Source of the DNA: Bedellia somnulentella
Lineage: Eukaryota; Arthropoda; Insecta; Lepidoptera; Bedelliidae
Direction of reading: 5' to 3'
Assembly (NCBI GenBank): GCA_963576735.1
Contig: OY755183.1
Span: 15,829,213-15,893,212, forward strand
DNA: 64,000 bases
The notes beneath the pieces were generated by a model that worked only from the letters and a program-made list of their open reading frames with translations, searched no databases and had not been told where the DNA came from. Within the stretch, counting starts at the first letter, position 1. Each line of letters opens with the position of its first letter. Positions 32,424-43,042 of the stretch are shown in pieces. The position numbers and the translations under genes were made by a program.

Positions 32424-32671
32424 GCCGTGTAGTGTCGGTTTAGAATAGCACTACACCATTTCTTCCGGTGGGTGTACGTAAGAGGCGACTAACGGTATGG
32501 GGCTATTAAGGGATTTTTGGGCGATGCGGTTGGAGACAAATCACCAACAACCTTTATTTCACCATCTTTACCCCACTCAACTTTCCAAAAGTGGCTGGGG
32601 AATTTCTGATTCCTTTGCTCTGGCTACCCCTTTTAGGGATTTATAGCCGTGAGTATATGTATGTATGTATG
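32424..32671 (+). repeat. SINE-A, full-length copy
   Basis: Starts 11 bp after the SINE-B fragment ends. GCCGTGTAGTGTCGG at the 5' end. Confidence 0.9.
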
Positions 32672-33042
32672 TTATCCTAAAACTAAAAATGATTCAGATT
32701 TAACCAATTTAGGCAATGTTCTAGTAATCGCTTTATGCACCGTAAATCAGTCACCGTTAGCGTGAAAACCAAATTAATGTTATAGTTTGCATGACAAACG
32801 CTCCGATGCGTTTAGAAATTAAACAAAATTGTTTTTACGTCACCGATGCCAATTAACTAATCATTATCTGTCGTTTCGTGTCGTTGTGGTCTTGGCCTCA
32901 TAATATTGTAAACTGGCTTCTTTGAAGAATTTTACAGTTGATTTTCTTATATTTTTCTTCGAGAATTTCTTATTAAGTTAAGTATATTTTCCTATTAATT
33001 CATTAGGGATAATTCAATCTGTGTAATTTACATACTTATAGT
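32672..33042. other. No gene seen
   Basis: AT-rich sequence without recognised features. Confidence 0.5.
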
Positions 33043-33225
33043 ATTAAGACTGTCGAACGCCACTTTGTAAGATCTTGGCAAACAAATTTAATTACATGTA
33101 TAAAACCGTTCATACTTCGATTCTTTTCACTTCGGACGCCTACCTTTATGTGCACATTCTTTATTTGATCTAAATGTGTCCCCTTTGGTCGTGCTCTACT
33201 GACGATTCTATTCACTATCGATTGT
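33043..33225 (-). mobile_element. LINE-A 3' fragment, decayed
   Basis: Inverted copy keeping GAACGCCACTTTGTAAGATC, TTCGGACGCCTACCTTTATG and TTTGATCTAAATGTGTCCCC. The tail is lost and frameshifts are present. Confidence 0.7.
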
Positions 33226-33232
33226 ATTATTA

Positions 33233-33477
33233 TACATACATACATATACTCACGGCTATAAATCCCTTAATGGGGTAGCCAGAACTAGGGAATTAGAAAT
33301 TCCTCAGCCACTTTTGGAAATTGAATGGGGAAAAGATGGTAAAATAAATGTTGTTGGTGATGGGTCTCCAACCGCATCGCCCAAAAAATCCCTTAATAGC
33401 CCCAATACCGTTAGTCGCTTCTTACGTACGCCCACAGGAAGAAATGGGTGGGCTATTCTAAGCCGACACTACACAGC
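33233..33477 (-). repeat. SINE-A with 8-bp target-site duplication
   Basis: TATTATTA at 33225-33232 and 33478-33485. Confidence 0.87.
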
Positions 33478-33485
33478 TATTATTA

Positions 33486-33850
33486 TTTTGTCCGTAGAAA
33501 TAAATATATGAAGTTAAACCGTACATTGCTCACTTAATACCAGTAGTAATATCACGTATTGGTGCTCAATAAAAATATCCGTATAAGCAGTTACGTGTCT
33601 CCACGTTTCCGTACAATAATCGATGGTCATCGTTCATTCGCTTTGTTAAAGTTTACTAAACAATTGTACGTCCTTTGTTCCACGAAGTTACACTTCTTAT
33701 TCATACAGATACAGTGGTACATATCCGGAAAATATAGTTTACTACATTCACACAATAAAAGAGCAAATGAAGCATACAAATAACTAAAGATTGAGAGGTT
33801 TGCCACGATTGATCGTCTCTGCCTAACCCAATGAGAATTGCCTAGCTAGT
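33486..33850. other. No gene seen
   Basis: An open frame at 33559-33783 has no recognisable domain. GAGAGGTTTGCCACGATTG at 33795 is a LINE-A trace. Confidence 0.45.
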
Positions 33851-33987
33851 TAGTACGAGCGTCCTTTTTACTAGATATCGCGTGGAGTAAAACAGCCATC
33901 TCTTGCGCACTTACTTAGTATCATATACTGCCATCTCATTCTAACCGTTATCGTGTCGATAAAATAGCGCTCTTGCTTGCCTTCTGC
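33851..33987 (+). mobile_element. MITE-A copy, diverged left end
   Basis: The left terminus has decayed to TAGTACGAGCGTCC; the right terminus GCGCTCTTGCTTGCCTTCTG is clearer. Interior as in the copy at 34607. Confidence 0.75.
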
Positions 33988-34002
33988 TGATGTAAGATTT
34001 TA

Positions 34003-34090
34003 CTGTGTAGGCTTAGAATAGTAATAACCGATTTTTTGCGGGTATCGTAAAAGGTGATTTAGGGTTCAAGTAATTATTTAAGTTATTTTT
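34003..34090 (+). repeat. SINE-A 5' half, decayed
   Basis: TGTGTAGGCTTAGAATAG start and a GCGGGTATCGTAAAAGG block. It is immediately followed by a second SINE-A 5' end. Confidence 0.6.
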
Positions 34091-34333
34091 GCTGTGTAGT
34101 GTCGGCTTAGAATAACACTACCCCATTTCTGCCGGTGGGTGTACGTAAGAGGCGACTAACGGTGTTGGGGCTTTTAAGGGATTTTTGGGCGATGCGGTTG
34201 GAGACCCATCATCAACAACCTTTATTCTACCTTCTTTTCCCCAGTCAACTTCCAAAAGTGGCTGAGGAATTTCTAATTTCTCAGCTCTGGCTACCCCTTT
34301 TAGGGAGTTATAGCCGTGAGTATATGTATGTAC
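34091..34333 (+). repeat. SINE-A, full-length copy
   Basis: Directly abuts the older 5' half in the same orientation. Confidence 0.9.
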
Positions 34334-34606
34334 ATAATTTAGGAAGCGCTGATTTTGTCTTTGGGAAGTATGATTAAGTGATAAATACGGTTTCCTTTTA
34401 GTCCCACGGAAACAGGGATAACTTTTGATCGACTTGTAACATTAAATCGCAAACTTTTACCGTGTAAGCAAAGCATGATCACCCAATCATACACGGAAAC
34501 AACACGTAATAATTACAAAAATATTTTTATAGAGTGCAAATATGTGATATTCTTCCAACCGACTGAGCACGCGCACCAACATTATGATGCAGGCGCATTA
34601 GCTAAC

Positions 34607-34752
34607 CAGAAGGGCAAGCACGAGCCGTGTTTAAACTAGTTATCGCGTGGGATAAAGCAGCCATCTCTTACGCACTTACTTAGTATCGTATACTGCCATC
34701 TCATTCTAACCGTTATCGTGTCGATAAAATAGCGCTCGTGCTTGCTATACAG
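34607..34752 (+). mobile_element. MITE-A, best-preserved copy
   Basis: 146 bp from CAGAAGGGCAAGCACGAGC to GCTCGTGCTTGCTATACAG. The inverted core CAAGCACGAGC is perfect. The outermost bases differ (AGAAGG against TATA), so only the inner part of the terminus is symmetric. I could not find a clear target-site duplication. Confidence 0.85.
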
Positions 34753-34890
34753 CTCTTGTATTACTTGTATCGCGAATTATTTGAATTGCAATGAAAGTTA
34801 TATCGCTTGTTAGTTTTTTAATGGAATTTTAAGGAGTTCGAAGAAAGTTACAATAGCACTAACTCCTTTTCGTTTTGTAAGAAGGTAATG

Positions 34891-35171
34891 ATGTGTAGTG
34901 TCGGCTATGCTGTGGAGTGTCGGCTATGCTGTGTAGTGTCGGCTTAGAATAGCACTACCCCTTTTCTTCCGGTGGGTAGACGTAAGAGGCGACTAACGGT
35001 ATTGGGGCTTTTTAAGGGATTTTTGGGCGATGCGGTTGGAGACCCATCACCAACAACCTTTATTTTACCATCTTTTCCCCACGCAACTTCCAAAAGTGGC
35101 TGAGGAATTTCTAATTCGTTAGCTCTGGCTACCCCTTCTAGGGATTTATAGCCGTGAGTATATGTATGTAT
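34891..35171 (+). repeat. SINE-A with three 5' ends in tandem
   Basis: Bounded by a perfect 14-bp duplication GTAAGAAGGTAATG (34877-34890 and 35172-35185). Inside, TGTGTAGTGTCGGCTATGC is repeated twice before the complete element begins at about 34928, so the insert is ~281 bp instead of ~250 bp. Confidence 0.93.
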
Positions 35172-35204
35172 GTAAGAAGGTAATGGTGACTTAAGATGTA
35201 ACTG

Positions 35205-35350
35205 GAATGGAATGGAAACTTAGCCAATCCTTAATTTTACCATTCTAATTAATTAATTAAACAACTTCTAAAATTGGCTTAGCAATTGCTTGTTCCGAAG
35301 CTCTGGCTACCTCTATTTGGGATAAATAGCCGTGAGTATAGGCAGGTAGG
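35205..35350 (+). repeat. SINE-A 3' half, decayed
   Basis: AGCTCTGGCTACCTCTATTTG and AGCCGTGAGTATAGGCAGG are recognisable. Confidence 0.6.
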
Positions 35351-35453
35351 TTGTTATCATATCCCTGTAAGAAATTCGTTAAAATGCAATGGTTTTATAA
35401 TTTTGGAGTCTATGAGTCTGAACCTCTGACAAACCTTAGAAGAAAACAAAAAA

Positions 35454-35679
35454 AACATATACTCACGGCTATAAATTCTAAAGAAGGTGATCCAGAGCTT
35501 CATATTTGGACATTCCTCAGGTAATTTTTGAAGTTTAGAAGGAAAAATATTGGTCAATGAACGATAGTTTCATTTCTAGCCACATCTCCCAAAACGCCGA
35601 GAAACGGAAACCCAAAGTAACAACTTACGAAACCCGAAAGAAATGGGATAGTGCTATTCTAAGCCAACCCTATACAGTC
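35454..35679 (-). repeat. SINE-A, decayed near-full-length copy
   Basis: CATATACTCACGGCTATAAA through GATAGTGCTATTCTAAGCCA, with many substitutions. Confidence 0.7.
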
Positions 35680-36033
35680 GTCCGTGACAATTTATACAAT
35701 CACAAAAAGATTGTCGCGTCTAACGTCCATTTCTAAGAGGTTCAAATAAGTTCAAGGCAATACAACTACCTCAAGAGTTTTGACAAAGTAAATTCAACTT
35801 TATAATACGTACGGTTAAAATGAAAATCAATTAAACTGTCGCGACTTAGCAAGAAATACCTGTTTGTTCTGCAAATTGTTTTGTCTCGCTCATCTTGATG
35901 CGATGGTGTGAGACAAGAAGCTGAATTATTATGATGAGCGTGATTTGGAAAAACGGATGGGCTTTTTCTGACAATAAGACTTTCTAACAGATTTTGAAAA
36001 CACTAAACAGTCGGTCGGTATACATATACTTTG
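35680..36033. other. No gene seen
   Basis: No coding region or repeat recognised. Confidence 0.5.
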
Positions 36034-36250
36034 CTGTGTAGTGCCGGCTTAGAATATCACTACCCCTTTCTACCTAAGGTTTCGACACCGTACCGAGGCG
36101 ACGAAGGGTATTGAGATTTTTAAGGGTTTTTGGGCGATGTGACACCAACGATACTTTATTTCTACCCTCTTCTCCCGAGTTGTCCCCTATCAACTTCCAA
36201 AAGTGGCTGAGGAGTTAGCTACCCCTTATGGCCGTGAATATATGTATGTA
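36034..36250 (+). repeat. SINE-A, older subfamily, internally deleted
   Basis: GGGCGATGTGACACCAACG shows loss of the GGTTGGAGACC segment. Another deletion affects the AGCTCTGG block. Confidence 0.8.
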
Positions 36251-36517
36251 TACGGTCGGATTTAAAAAGAAATAACGATTCATTTGTGCCAAAATCGGCC
36301 TGGACATTATATTTATAGTAATTTAATCAAGCTATTTTTATGTCAAATCTATCTAATGGCTTACGCTTTATGTACAACCAGTTTAAGCCGGTTAGTAGCC
36401 AGCCGAACTTAGGTTAAGTAAGTTGAGGACATGAATATATTCATGTTCATATAAACTTAAGATTGGACGGCTAAACTTGGGTTAAAATTCGCATTACATC
36501 GAAGTACAACTTATATA

Positions 36518-36886
36518 CATAAAACATAACATAAACGTTCACGCCGTTTATCCCCGAAGGGGTTGGCAGAGGTACCAATACTTCTGAACTCACATGGCAG
36601 CGCCATCTAGTGTCCAGAGAAGGTACCCACGTTTTGCTTAGACAGTGTACTCACGTGATAGGGGGCAGGCCTATCGCCGTTTTGTACGAATACACTGTCA
36701 CATGACTAAGTACAACTCAGCCATGTGGGTTTCCTCACGATGTTTTCCCTCACTGTTAACAACCATGATAAATTAACCACACATATGACTTTAGAAAAGA
36801 CAAATTGGTGTAGGCCCGACTCAGGATTGGAACTCACGCCCTTCTGTTTTCGGGCGGGTGTTCTACCCACTGGACTATCATGTCGT
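36518..36886 (-). repeat. SINE-B, full-length copy with 13-bp target-site duplication
   Basis: 369 bp flanked by TACAACTTATATA (36505-36517 and 36887-36899). Intact tRNA-like head at the right end. Confidence 0.93.
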
Positions 36887-36899
36887 TACAACTTATATA

Positions 36900-37421
36900 T
36901 ATAAACTATACTAGAGATCACAACTCGCCATTGCTAACCATGTGTGTTATGTTTAGATAAGTGAAACTTACGTAAAATGAGTTTATATAGTAAACTAAAC
37001 AAAAAATTACAACAGTAAACATCTATTAAAAAAGAGGTATTTTTGTATATGAAAAAATAAATTCTCAATAGCCTTCTTGATATTCTAATGAATTTTCTTG
37101 TGAGAATTAAAAAAATGATTTTCTTTTCATATTTTTTTTATGTTCAAATATACAAAAAAGTTAAACATTTTATCTTAATTTTGCCACACAAGCAAGCGAT
37201 AGACTCACTATCCTATACCAAATTGAACAGGCTAATGACAAGAAAAACATTAAAATCTCATTATAACTTACAATCTAGTATCACCAAAAATAAAGTGTTT
37301 TAGTTCACAGCCCACATATACGTGTGAACTTGAAACCAATCAACTAAAGTCCAATGAGTGTGATAGCATTGAAGTACTGCCAGATTGTTTTACTTGTTCT
37401 CTAGTTAATTTATAAAACATA
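36900..37421. other. No gene seen
   Basis: Extremely AT-rich. The frame at 37088-37303 is poly-A/T composition without a domain. AATGAGTGTGATAGCATTGA at 37353 recurs at 37890. Confidence 0.5.
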
Positions 37422-37674
37422 CAGACAAACATATACTCACGGCTATAAATCCCAGGAAGGGGTAGCCAGAGCTAAAGAATTAGAAATTCCTCAGCCACTT
37501 TTGGGAATTTGAGTGGGGAAAATATAGTAAAAATAAAGGTTGTTGGTGATGGGTCTCCAACCGCATCGCCCAAAAATCTCTTAATAGCCCCATACCGTTA
37601 GTCGCCTCTTATGTACACCCACCGGAAGAAATGGGGTAGTACTATTCTAAACCGACACTACACGACAAAACCTC
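37422..37674 (-). repeat. SINE-A, full-length copy
   Basis: Tail reduced to ACATACAGACAAACATATAC. Complete to CCGACACTACACG. Confidence 0.88.
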
Positions 37675-38043
37675 ACTACATTTTGAAATGTTACCTCTGA
37701 ATGTAAATTTTTCTCGGTGAATATTCACCGTGAATCAGAAAAGGTTTACTCTTCCCCTAAAAGGCCTTAATTAAATATAATTTTGAGAAAAATAGTGATA
37801 CTTTCTAATTCAGGTAAAAAAATACCCTCAAAACCTCTAAAAAACCCTATTCTGAGGCGAAACCTCTAGACTAGGCAACCCCAGAGGTGAATGAGTGTGA
37901 TAGCATTGACCGCGTCACTTCACTAAACAATTGCTTCCGGTGCGCCGTCGCCAGTGGTCAATGCGATGTGTGGTATATGTTAACAGGTAAAAACTTTATA
38001 GGAGAATGTGATATTGTTATGCTGGAGATTTCACCTTAATTTT
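37675..38043. other. No gene seen
   Basis: Holds the second copy of the 20-bp repeat at 37890 and a small GC-rich patch at 37905-37975 (GGTGCGCCGTCGCC). Confidence 0.5.
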
Positions 38044-38290
38044 ATACATACATACATATGCTCACGGCTATAAATCCCTAGAAGGGGTAGCCAGAGCTAA
38101 GGAATCAGAAATTCATCAGCCACTTTTGGAAGTTGCGTGGGGTAAAGATGGTGAAATAAAGGTTGTTGGTGATGGGTCTCCAACCGCATCGCCCAAAAAT
38201 CCCTCAAAAGCCCCAATACCGTTAGTCGCATCTTACGTACACCCACCGGAAGAAATGCGGTAGTGCTATTCTAAGCCGACACTACACAGC
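38044..38290 (-). repeat. SINE-A, full-length copy
   Basis: Belongs to the GTTGCGTGGGG variant shared with the copies at 60498 and 61506. Confidence 0.9.
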
Positions 38291-38392
38291 TTGATTTTTA
38301 TCATGGTTGTTAATAATAATAACAAGGACAATCTTGACAAGGATACTTTACGCTGTGGAAATGGTATGAGTGAATAATTTAGCTAGTTAATT

Positions 38393-38537
38393 CAGAAGCG
38401 CAAGCACGAGCGCTACTTTATCGACACGATAACGGTTAGAATGAGATGGCAGTATACGATACTAAGTAAGTGCGTAAGAGATGGCTGCTTTATCCCACGC
38501 GATAACTAGTTTAAACATGGCTCGTGCTTGCCTGCAG
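38393..38537 (-). mobile_element. MITE-A copy, inverted
   Basis: GCGCAAGCACGAGCGC at one end and GCTCGTGCTTGCCTGCAG at the other. Interior in reverse orientation relative to the copies at 30664 and 34607. Confidence 0.85.
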
Positions 38538-38545
38538 AAAGAAAA

Positions 38546-38615
38546 GAAGAGCAAGCACGAGCCGTGTTTAAGCCGTTATCGTGTCGATAAAATAGCGCTC
38601 GTGCTTGCTATACAG
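38546..38615 (+). mobile_element. MITE-A, internally deleted to ~70 bp
   Basis: GCAAGCACGAGCCGTGTTTAA joined to GCCGTTATCGTGTCGATAAA, losing about 75 bp. Both termini remain. It lies 9 bp from the inverted copy. Confidence 0.85.
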
Positions 38616-39042
38616 GTGTAACTGACTGAAATATAATTCAGGAAGAGCCAAGATAGTTAATTCGTGAGTTACTTTCCATCGAGAAAAAGGTAAATTGGTC
38701 TCTTTTTTGAAACTTTATTGGACACTTACACAGTCCTTCATTAATACTTGTTAAGACAAGATCAGTCAGTACCACCAAGATATTTAACCTATTTTTTATT
38801 TTAATATGAAACTCATTCTAGTTTGTCTACTTTAATTTATATTACGAACCTATAAATAATTATTGCTATTTTCAAATCTTATTATAACCGCAACTATAAA
38901 TAATGCCGTGTTAGTACTTCTAAATCATAACAGCATTTATCTATGTAATTAAAGTTTGTCATCGTTAATCTTGCATATTTTTCGAAAATCCAGCATAAAG
39001 TTTTGAGCATCACCTATAAATAAATACATAAAAAAAAACGTC
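38616..39042. other. No gene seen
   Basis: AT-rich sequence without recognised features. Confidence 0.5.
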
Positions 39043-39049
39043 ATAACAT

Positions 39050-39299
39050 GTAGTGTCGGCTTAGAATAGCACTACCCCATTTCTTCCGGTGAGTGTACGT
39101 AAGAGGCGACTAACGGTATTGGGGCTATTAAGGGATTTTTGGGCGATGCGGTTGGGGATCCATCACCAACAACCTTTATTTTTACCATCTTTTCCCCACT
39201 CTACTTTCCAAAAGTGGCCGAGGAACTTCTAGTTCCTCAGCTCTGGCTACCCCCTGTAGGGATTTACAGCCGTGAGTATATGTTTGTATGTATGTATGT
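39050..39299 (+). repeat. SINE-A with 7-bp target-site duplication
   Basis: ATAACAT at 39043-39049 and 39300-39306. The first four bases of the element are missing. The stretch 39307-39619 has no recognised gene. Confidence 0.88.
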
Positions 39300-39619
39300 A
39301 TAACATTTCAAAACCCGCAACACACCGAAACTATAGAACAAAAAAAACTAAAAAACCCAAAGTAAGAAGCCCGCACCCGTTGAAGTCTTTTCTATTAAAA
39401 CATCCGCCCGGCCGTAGCACCCATTTTGATAACATTATCAATTAACACAAACAATATAAAGCATTTTTTTGTTGTAGGCATTAATTTAGTTAATCTTGTT
39501 CAGTAACATGAGTAAGTAAAATAATAAGTTTTGTAATATTTACAGCAATATGTTTAATTAATAGTATCAAAAGAAAATAAAAGTAAACTAGGATTTATAT
39601 TTGAGACATACTTAAGAGT

Positions 39620-39722
39620 AAGCTGTCAAGTGACTGCTTACAACGTTTACCCTTTCTTCCTCCAGGTGGCGTAAGAGATGGCGTAATTTGGTTGGAGACT
39701 CATATCAAAACATCCTTTATAA
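39620..39722 (+). repeat. SINE-A 5' half, decayed
   Basis: AGTGACTGCTTACAACG and GGTTGGAGACTCATATC are recognisable. Confidence 0.55.
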
Positions 39723-39924
39723 ATAAACATCCCTGCCACTTTGATTGCTTGTTTTAAGGTTTTGAACCCGATAGTTGTGGATCACTGAAAAACAACCTAG
39801 ATCCCTTACAGTCTTTGGACTCTGCGTTTCAGTATCGCGCGTCCAAGAAGCCGCGCTTTTTCGAAATAAACGTATGACACGAGTCCATGATTAACATTGA
39901 ATTAACAACCATGATAAAAATCAA

Positions 39925-40179
39925 GCTGTGTAGTGTCGGCTTAGAATAGCACTACCGCATTTCTTCCGGTGGGTGTACGTAAGAGGCGACTAACGGTATT
40001 GGGGCTTTTGAGGGATTTTTGGGCGATGCGGTTGGAGACCCATTACCAACCACCTTTAATTCACCATCTTTACCCCACGCAACTTCCAAAAGTGGCTGAG
40101 GAATTTCTTATTCCCTAGCTCTGGCTACCCCTTTAAGGGATTTATAGCCGTGAGTATATGTATGTATATGTATGTATGT
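39925..40179 (+). repeat. SINE-A, full-length copy
   Basis: Complete. The tail has an irregular TATGTATATGTATGTATG pattern. Confidence 0.9.
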
Positions 40180-40459
40180 TAGTAAGTTTATTCTAACCCG
40201 ATGCACAATCAGAAACTAACATTGCATTAATGCTACGCGGAAGGAGGATACTACTAACAGGAAATAGGATACTGTCAGTCGATATATATAACATTATTGA
40301 CAAATGAATATCATTAATGGGCTTCCAAGAAGACGTAAACCAATGAATTAATTATAGGCAATAAAATATAAGTTACCAACGCCTTATTCATCGTCTAATA
40401 GGTTCATACAAATAATGGAAATAATCATGATCATTATAAACAGCATGATTAATTTTCAT

Positions 40460-40667
40460 ACATACATACATACATATTCTCACGCCGTTAGTTCCCATTG
40501 GGGTAGGCAGAGACTATCGATCGCCACTTTGTACGATCCTGGCAAACCTCTCTAGCTTCATTCACATCCATCAATCTTTTCATACATGCTCTTTTATTCT
40601 TCGTACTTCGGACACCTGCCTTTTTGAGCACATTTTCTATTTGATCTAAATGTGTCCTCCGAGGTCG
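40460..40667 (-). mobile_element. LINE-A, 208-bp 5'-truncated insertion
   Basis: TAATTTTCAT at 40450-40459 and 40668-40677. From a TACA tail through CTCACGCCGTTAGTTCCCAT to CCTCCGAGGTCG. The frame is nearly intact. Confidence 0.9.
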
Positions 40668-40730
40668 TAATTTTCATGTATTCAAGTAAATTGCTAAAAT
40701 AGATAAATTATGAGGAGACATTAAGATCAA

Positions 40731-40969
40731 CATACATACATACATACATATACTCACGGCTATAAATCCACCACTTTCTCAAATTCAAATTTCTCAGCCA
40801 CTTTTGGAAAGTTTAGTGGGGAAAAGATGGTAAAATAAAAGTTGTTGGTGATGGGTCTCCAACCGCATCGCCCAAAAATCCCTTATAAGCCCCAATACCG
40901 TTAGTCGCCTCTTACGTACACCCGCCGGAAGAAATGGGGTAGTGTTATTCTAAGCAGACACTACACAGC
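40731..40969 (-). repeat. SINE-A with 8-bp target-site duplication
   Basis: AAGATCAA at 40723-40730 and 40970-40977. The GGGGTAGCCAGAGC block is deleted or replaced. Confidence 0.88.
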
Positions 40970-41007
40970 AAGATCAAATAGACAATATATCCATGTCCTA
41001 GTCCATG

Positions 41008-41085
41008 TACGAAAAGAGAAGGTTTGCCAGTATCGCATAAAATAGCGATGTTTTACTTACCCCAATGAGAACTACTGGTGTGTGT
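41008..41085 (+). mobile_element. LINE-A 3' fragment, decayed
   Basis: AGAGAAGGTTTGCCAGTATCG, a TACCCCAATGAGAACTACTG block, then GTGTGTG in place of the usual tail. Confidence 0.6.
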
Positions 41086-41342
41086 TTATTTTGAATCAAT
41101 GTATCAATGATTACTTATTACTTTTTATAAATGATTTATCTAAAATGTATTATTGAACTGCACCTCGCCATAATGCATCAATGCTCATAAAACGAGAGTT
41201 TTTAAATGGTTTTATTTAGCTTACCCCATTTGTTTTATTCTTTCTTGGGTCACTTTTTTTATAAGTTTAAACATAATTTTATTTAAAAAAAAAATACAAT
41301 TCAAACATTAAAATTATTACTGTTTCTAACTACATCAAGATT

Positions 41343-41430
41343 TCAACAATCCCTAATACCATTGGTCGTCTCGGACAAGAACCACAGTAGAAATGGGGTA
41401 GTTCTATTCTGAGCCACCATTCAGATCCTA
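41343..41430 (-). repeat. SINE-A 5' fragment, decayed
   Basis: CCCTAATACCATTGGTCGTC and GAAATGGGGTAGTTCTATTC. Confidence 0.6.
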
Positions 41431-42143
41431 TCAACATTAATTCAAATCTGACATAAAACGATTTCTCCATTCTATAAACAGTTAAATACCGATACTTAAT
41501 GATATAAACAACTAATGATTCTAGACAGAGACCGTATTGTACAATTTCTTGCTTTAATAATCTTGCTTTTATAGAAAGTTTGATTTAAACTTAATCACAT
41601 TCATTGGATATTTCTTCTATCCAACATTTACCTATTATGTTGAATCAATACGAATGTAGCGATTTCTTCAAAGCCATTATAATGATAAAAAACCAGTTCT
41701 GCGAAATATCTGGAGGAATAATAAGGATATGTACAAGAAGAACCACCGTTTTTATTCAAAATGAAAAAATGAAATCTTTGCTTCTAAGAAACGAAGATAA
41801 GTTAGTGTGTGATATATGACTGTGTTTGCAAATTAGTTTGCAATTAATTATTTCCTCCAGTGGATCTCTATTTTAAGAGGTGTTTTTTTTTTCGCGTTGT
41901 TGCTGGTTCTACAAGAAATATTTTACTGTTTAAATTTTGGTTCCATTGAAGTAGTAAAATACGGCGTGGTTACAAATAACTTATGCTACGCTACCTAGTC
42001 TACCTAACATCAGTTTTGAAGTTCAATGCACTGTTTATACCAAACTTTTCAAAACTTTCTGCAAGTCGAACTACACGTCCAATACATATTAAAAAGTAGA
42101 AGGAAACCCAGTAGGGCAAAGTAAAAGCAGTGCTAGTGCTGAC
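41431..42143. other. No gene established
   Basis: A 71-codon frame at 41604-41819 is not recognised. If the exon at 42144-42228 is real, this is the start of its first intron. Confidence 0.45.
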
Positions 42144-42228
42144 CTGATAAATGTCTGGTGTCTTGGGCGACCGCCTCCGTCGCAGCAAGTATAAGAGCAA
42201 GCCAGCATGCAAAGCCGGCGCTCCACAT
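42144..42228 (-). CDS. First coding exon of an unidentified secreted or membrane protein
   Basis: From ATG at 42228 the - strand encodes MWSAGFACWLALILAATEAV followed by AQDTRHLS. This is a classical signal peptide with a likely cleavage after AVA (small residues at -1 and -3). The frame ends at ATCAG|GTCAGC, a good 5' splice site leaving phase 1. About 190 bp upstream there is an initiator with a DPE-like element, on the same strand. The GC content is well above the surroundings and no repeat overlaps it. The rest of the gene should lie to the left; I could not identify exon 2. The protein family is not recognised from 28 residues. Confidence 0.55.
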
Positions 42229-42379
42229 TTTCACAGAAATCACACGACACGATACATCAACACCATCAAAAACACTTAAAACTTCTATACGCTAAGGAAA
42301 CCACGGAACGAACCGTCGAAAGTTGAACTGGAATTACCGTTGGAAAGTTTGGTGACGTGTCGAAACTTTAACTAGTGAC

Positions 42380-42425
42380 GGTTACACGTCCGTCTTGCAG
42401 CGCGGCCGGCGAGAACTGACAGCGG
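42380..42425 (-). promoter_or_regulatory. Initiator plus DPE-like promoter
   Basis: On the - strand TCAGTT at 42419-42414 matches the arthropod initiator. GGACGTG, an excellent downstream promoter element, lies at +27 to +33 from the initiator A, one base closer than the canonical spacing. No TATA box is seen at -30. Transcription would start near 42417 and give a 5' UTR of about 189 nt. Confidence 0.45.
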
Positions 42426-42764
42426 AGGCGGAAATAATGGTGGAAGAGAGAGGGGGCGGCGGATTGGCGAAACGGGTGGCCAGCTGCAAATTCCACATCT
42501 GCTTTACGTTTTCCTTGAAAGCCTACTTTTTTAAAACATTGACTTGGCACTACTTGATATTAAATAAATAACTATTACATTAATAGTAAAGAAATATGAT
42601 TTTGGTTTGTTTGAATAACAAGTTATTTTTTTGTCAATATTTTATTTCTGTCAATGGTTGATGTTCTGTTAGTTATAATTACATATTTCAGCTAAAATGT
42701 ATAAGTAGATAATAATCTCGTCAAAATAAAATGTGTATTGAGTCTGAAACAAAATATAAAAATA
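42426..42764. other. Upstream region of the - strand promoter
   Basis: GC-rich for the first 70 bp (GGGGGCGGCGGATTGGCG), then AT-rich. No coding region. AAAATATAAAAATA ahead of the next SINE is its target site. Confidence 0.45.
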
Positions 42765-42890
42765 CATACATACATATACTCACGGCTATAAATCCCTAGA
42801 TGGGGTAGCCAAAGCTAAGGAATAAAAATTCCTTAGCCACTTTTGGAAAGTTTACTAGGGAGAAGATGGTAAAATAAAGTTTGTTGGTAT
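42765..42890 (-). repeat. SINE-A, 5'-truncated to 126 bp, with target-site duplication
   Basis: AAATATAAAAATA at 42752-42764 and 42891-42903. Truncated just after AATAAAGTTTGTTGGT. Confidence 0.9.
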
Positions 42891-42954
42891 AAATATAAAA
42901 ATAGTTTAAAATATAAAAATACTTCGTAAAACCATATAGGTATAAAGAAAATCT

Positions 42955-43042
42955 ATTTTAATGAATAAAGGATAAATTTTCTTCCATTAATTTATCCTTT
43001 ATTTATTAGAAATAATCCCCACATGAGGTTTTCATGAACAAA
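42955..43042 (+). repeat. Element T tail with a foldback arm
   Basis: AATAAAGGATAAATTTTC and its near inverse AATTTATCCTTTATTTATT, followed by AATAATCCCCACATGAGG and TTTTCATGAAC. The tRNA-like middle is missing. Confidence 0.65.

Noticed and set aside
41604..41819. 71-codon open frame on +
   Set aside because: No splice context, signal peptide, domain or promoter. Similar frames occur by chance in AT-rich DNA.
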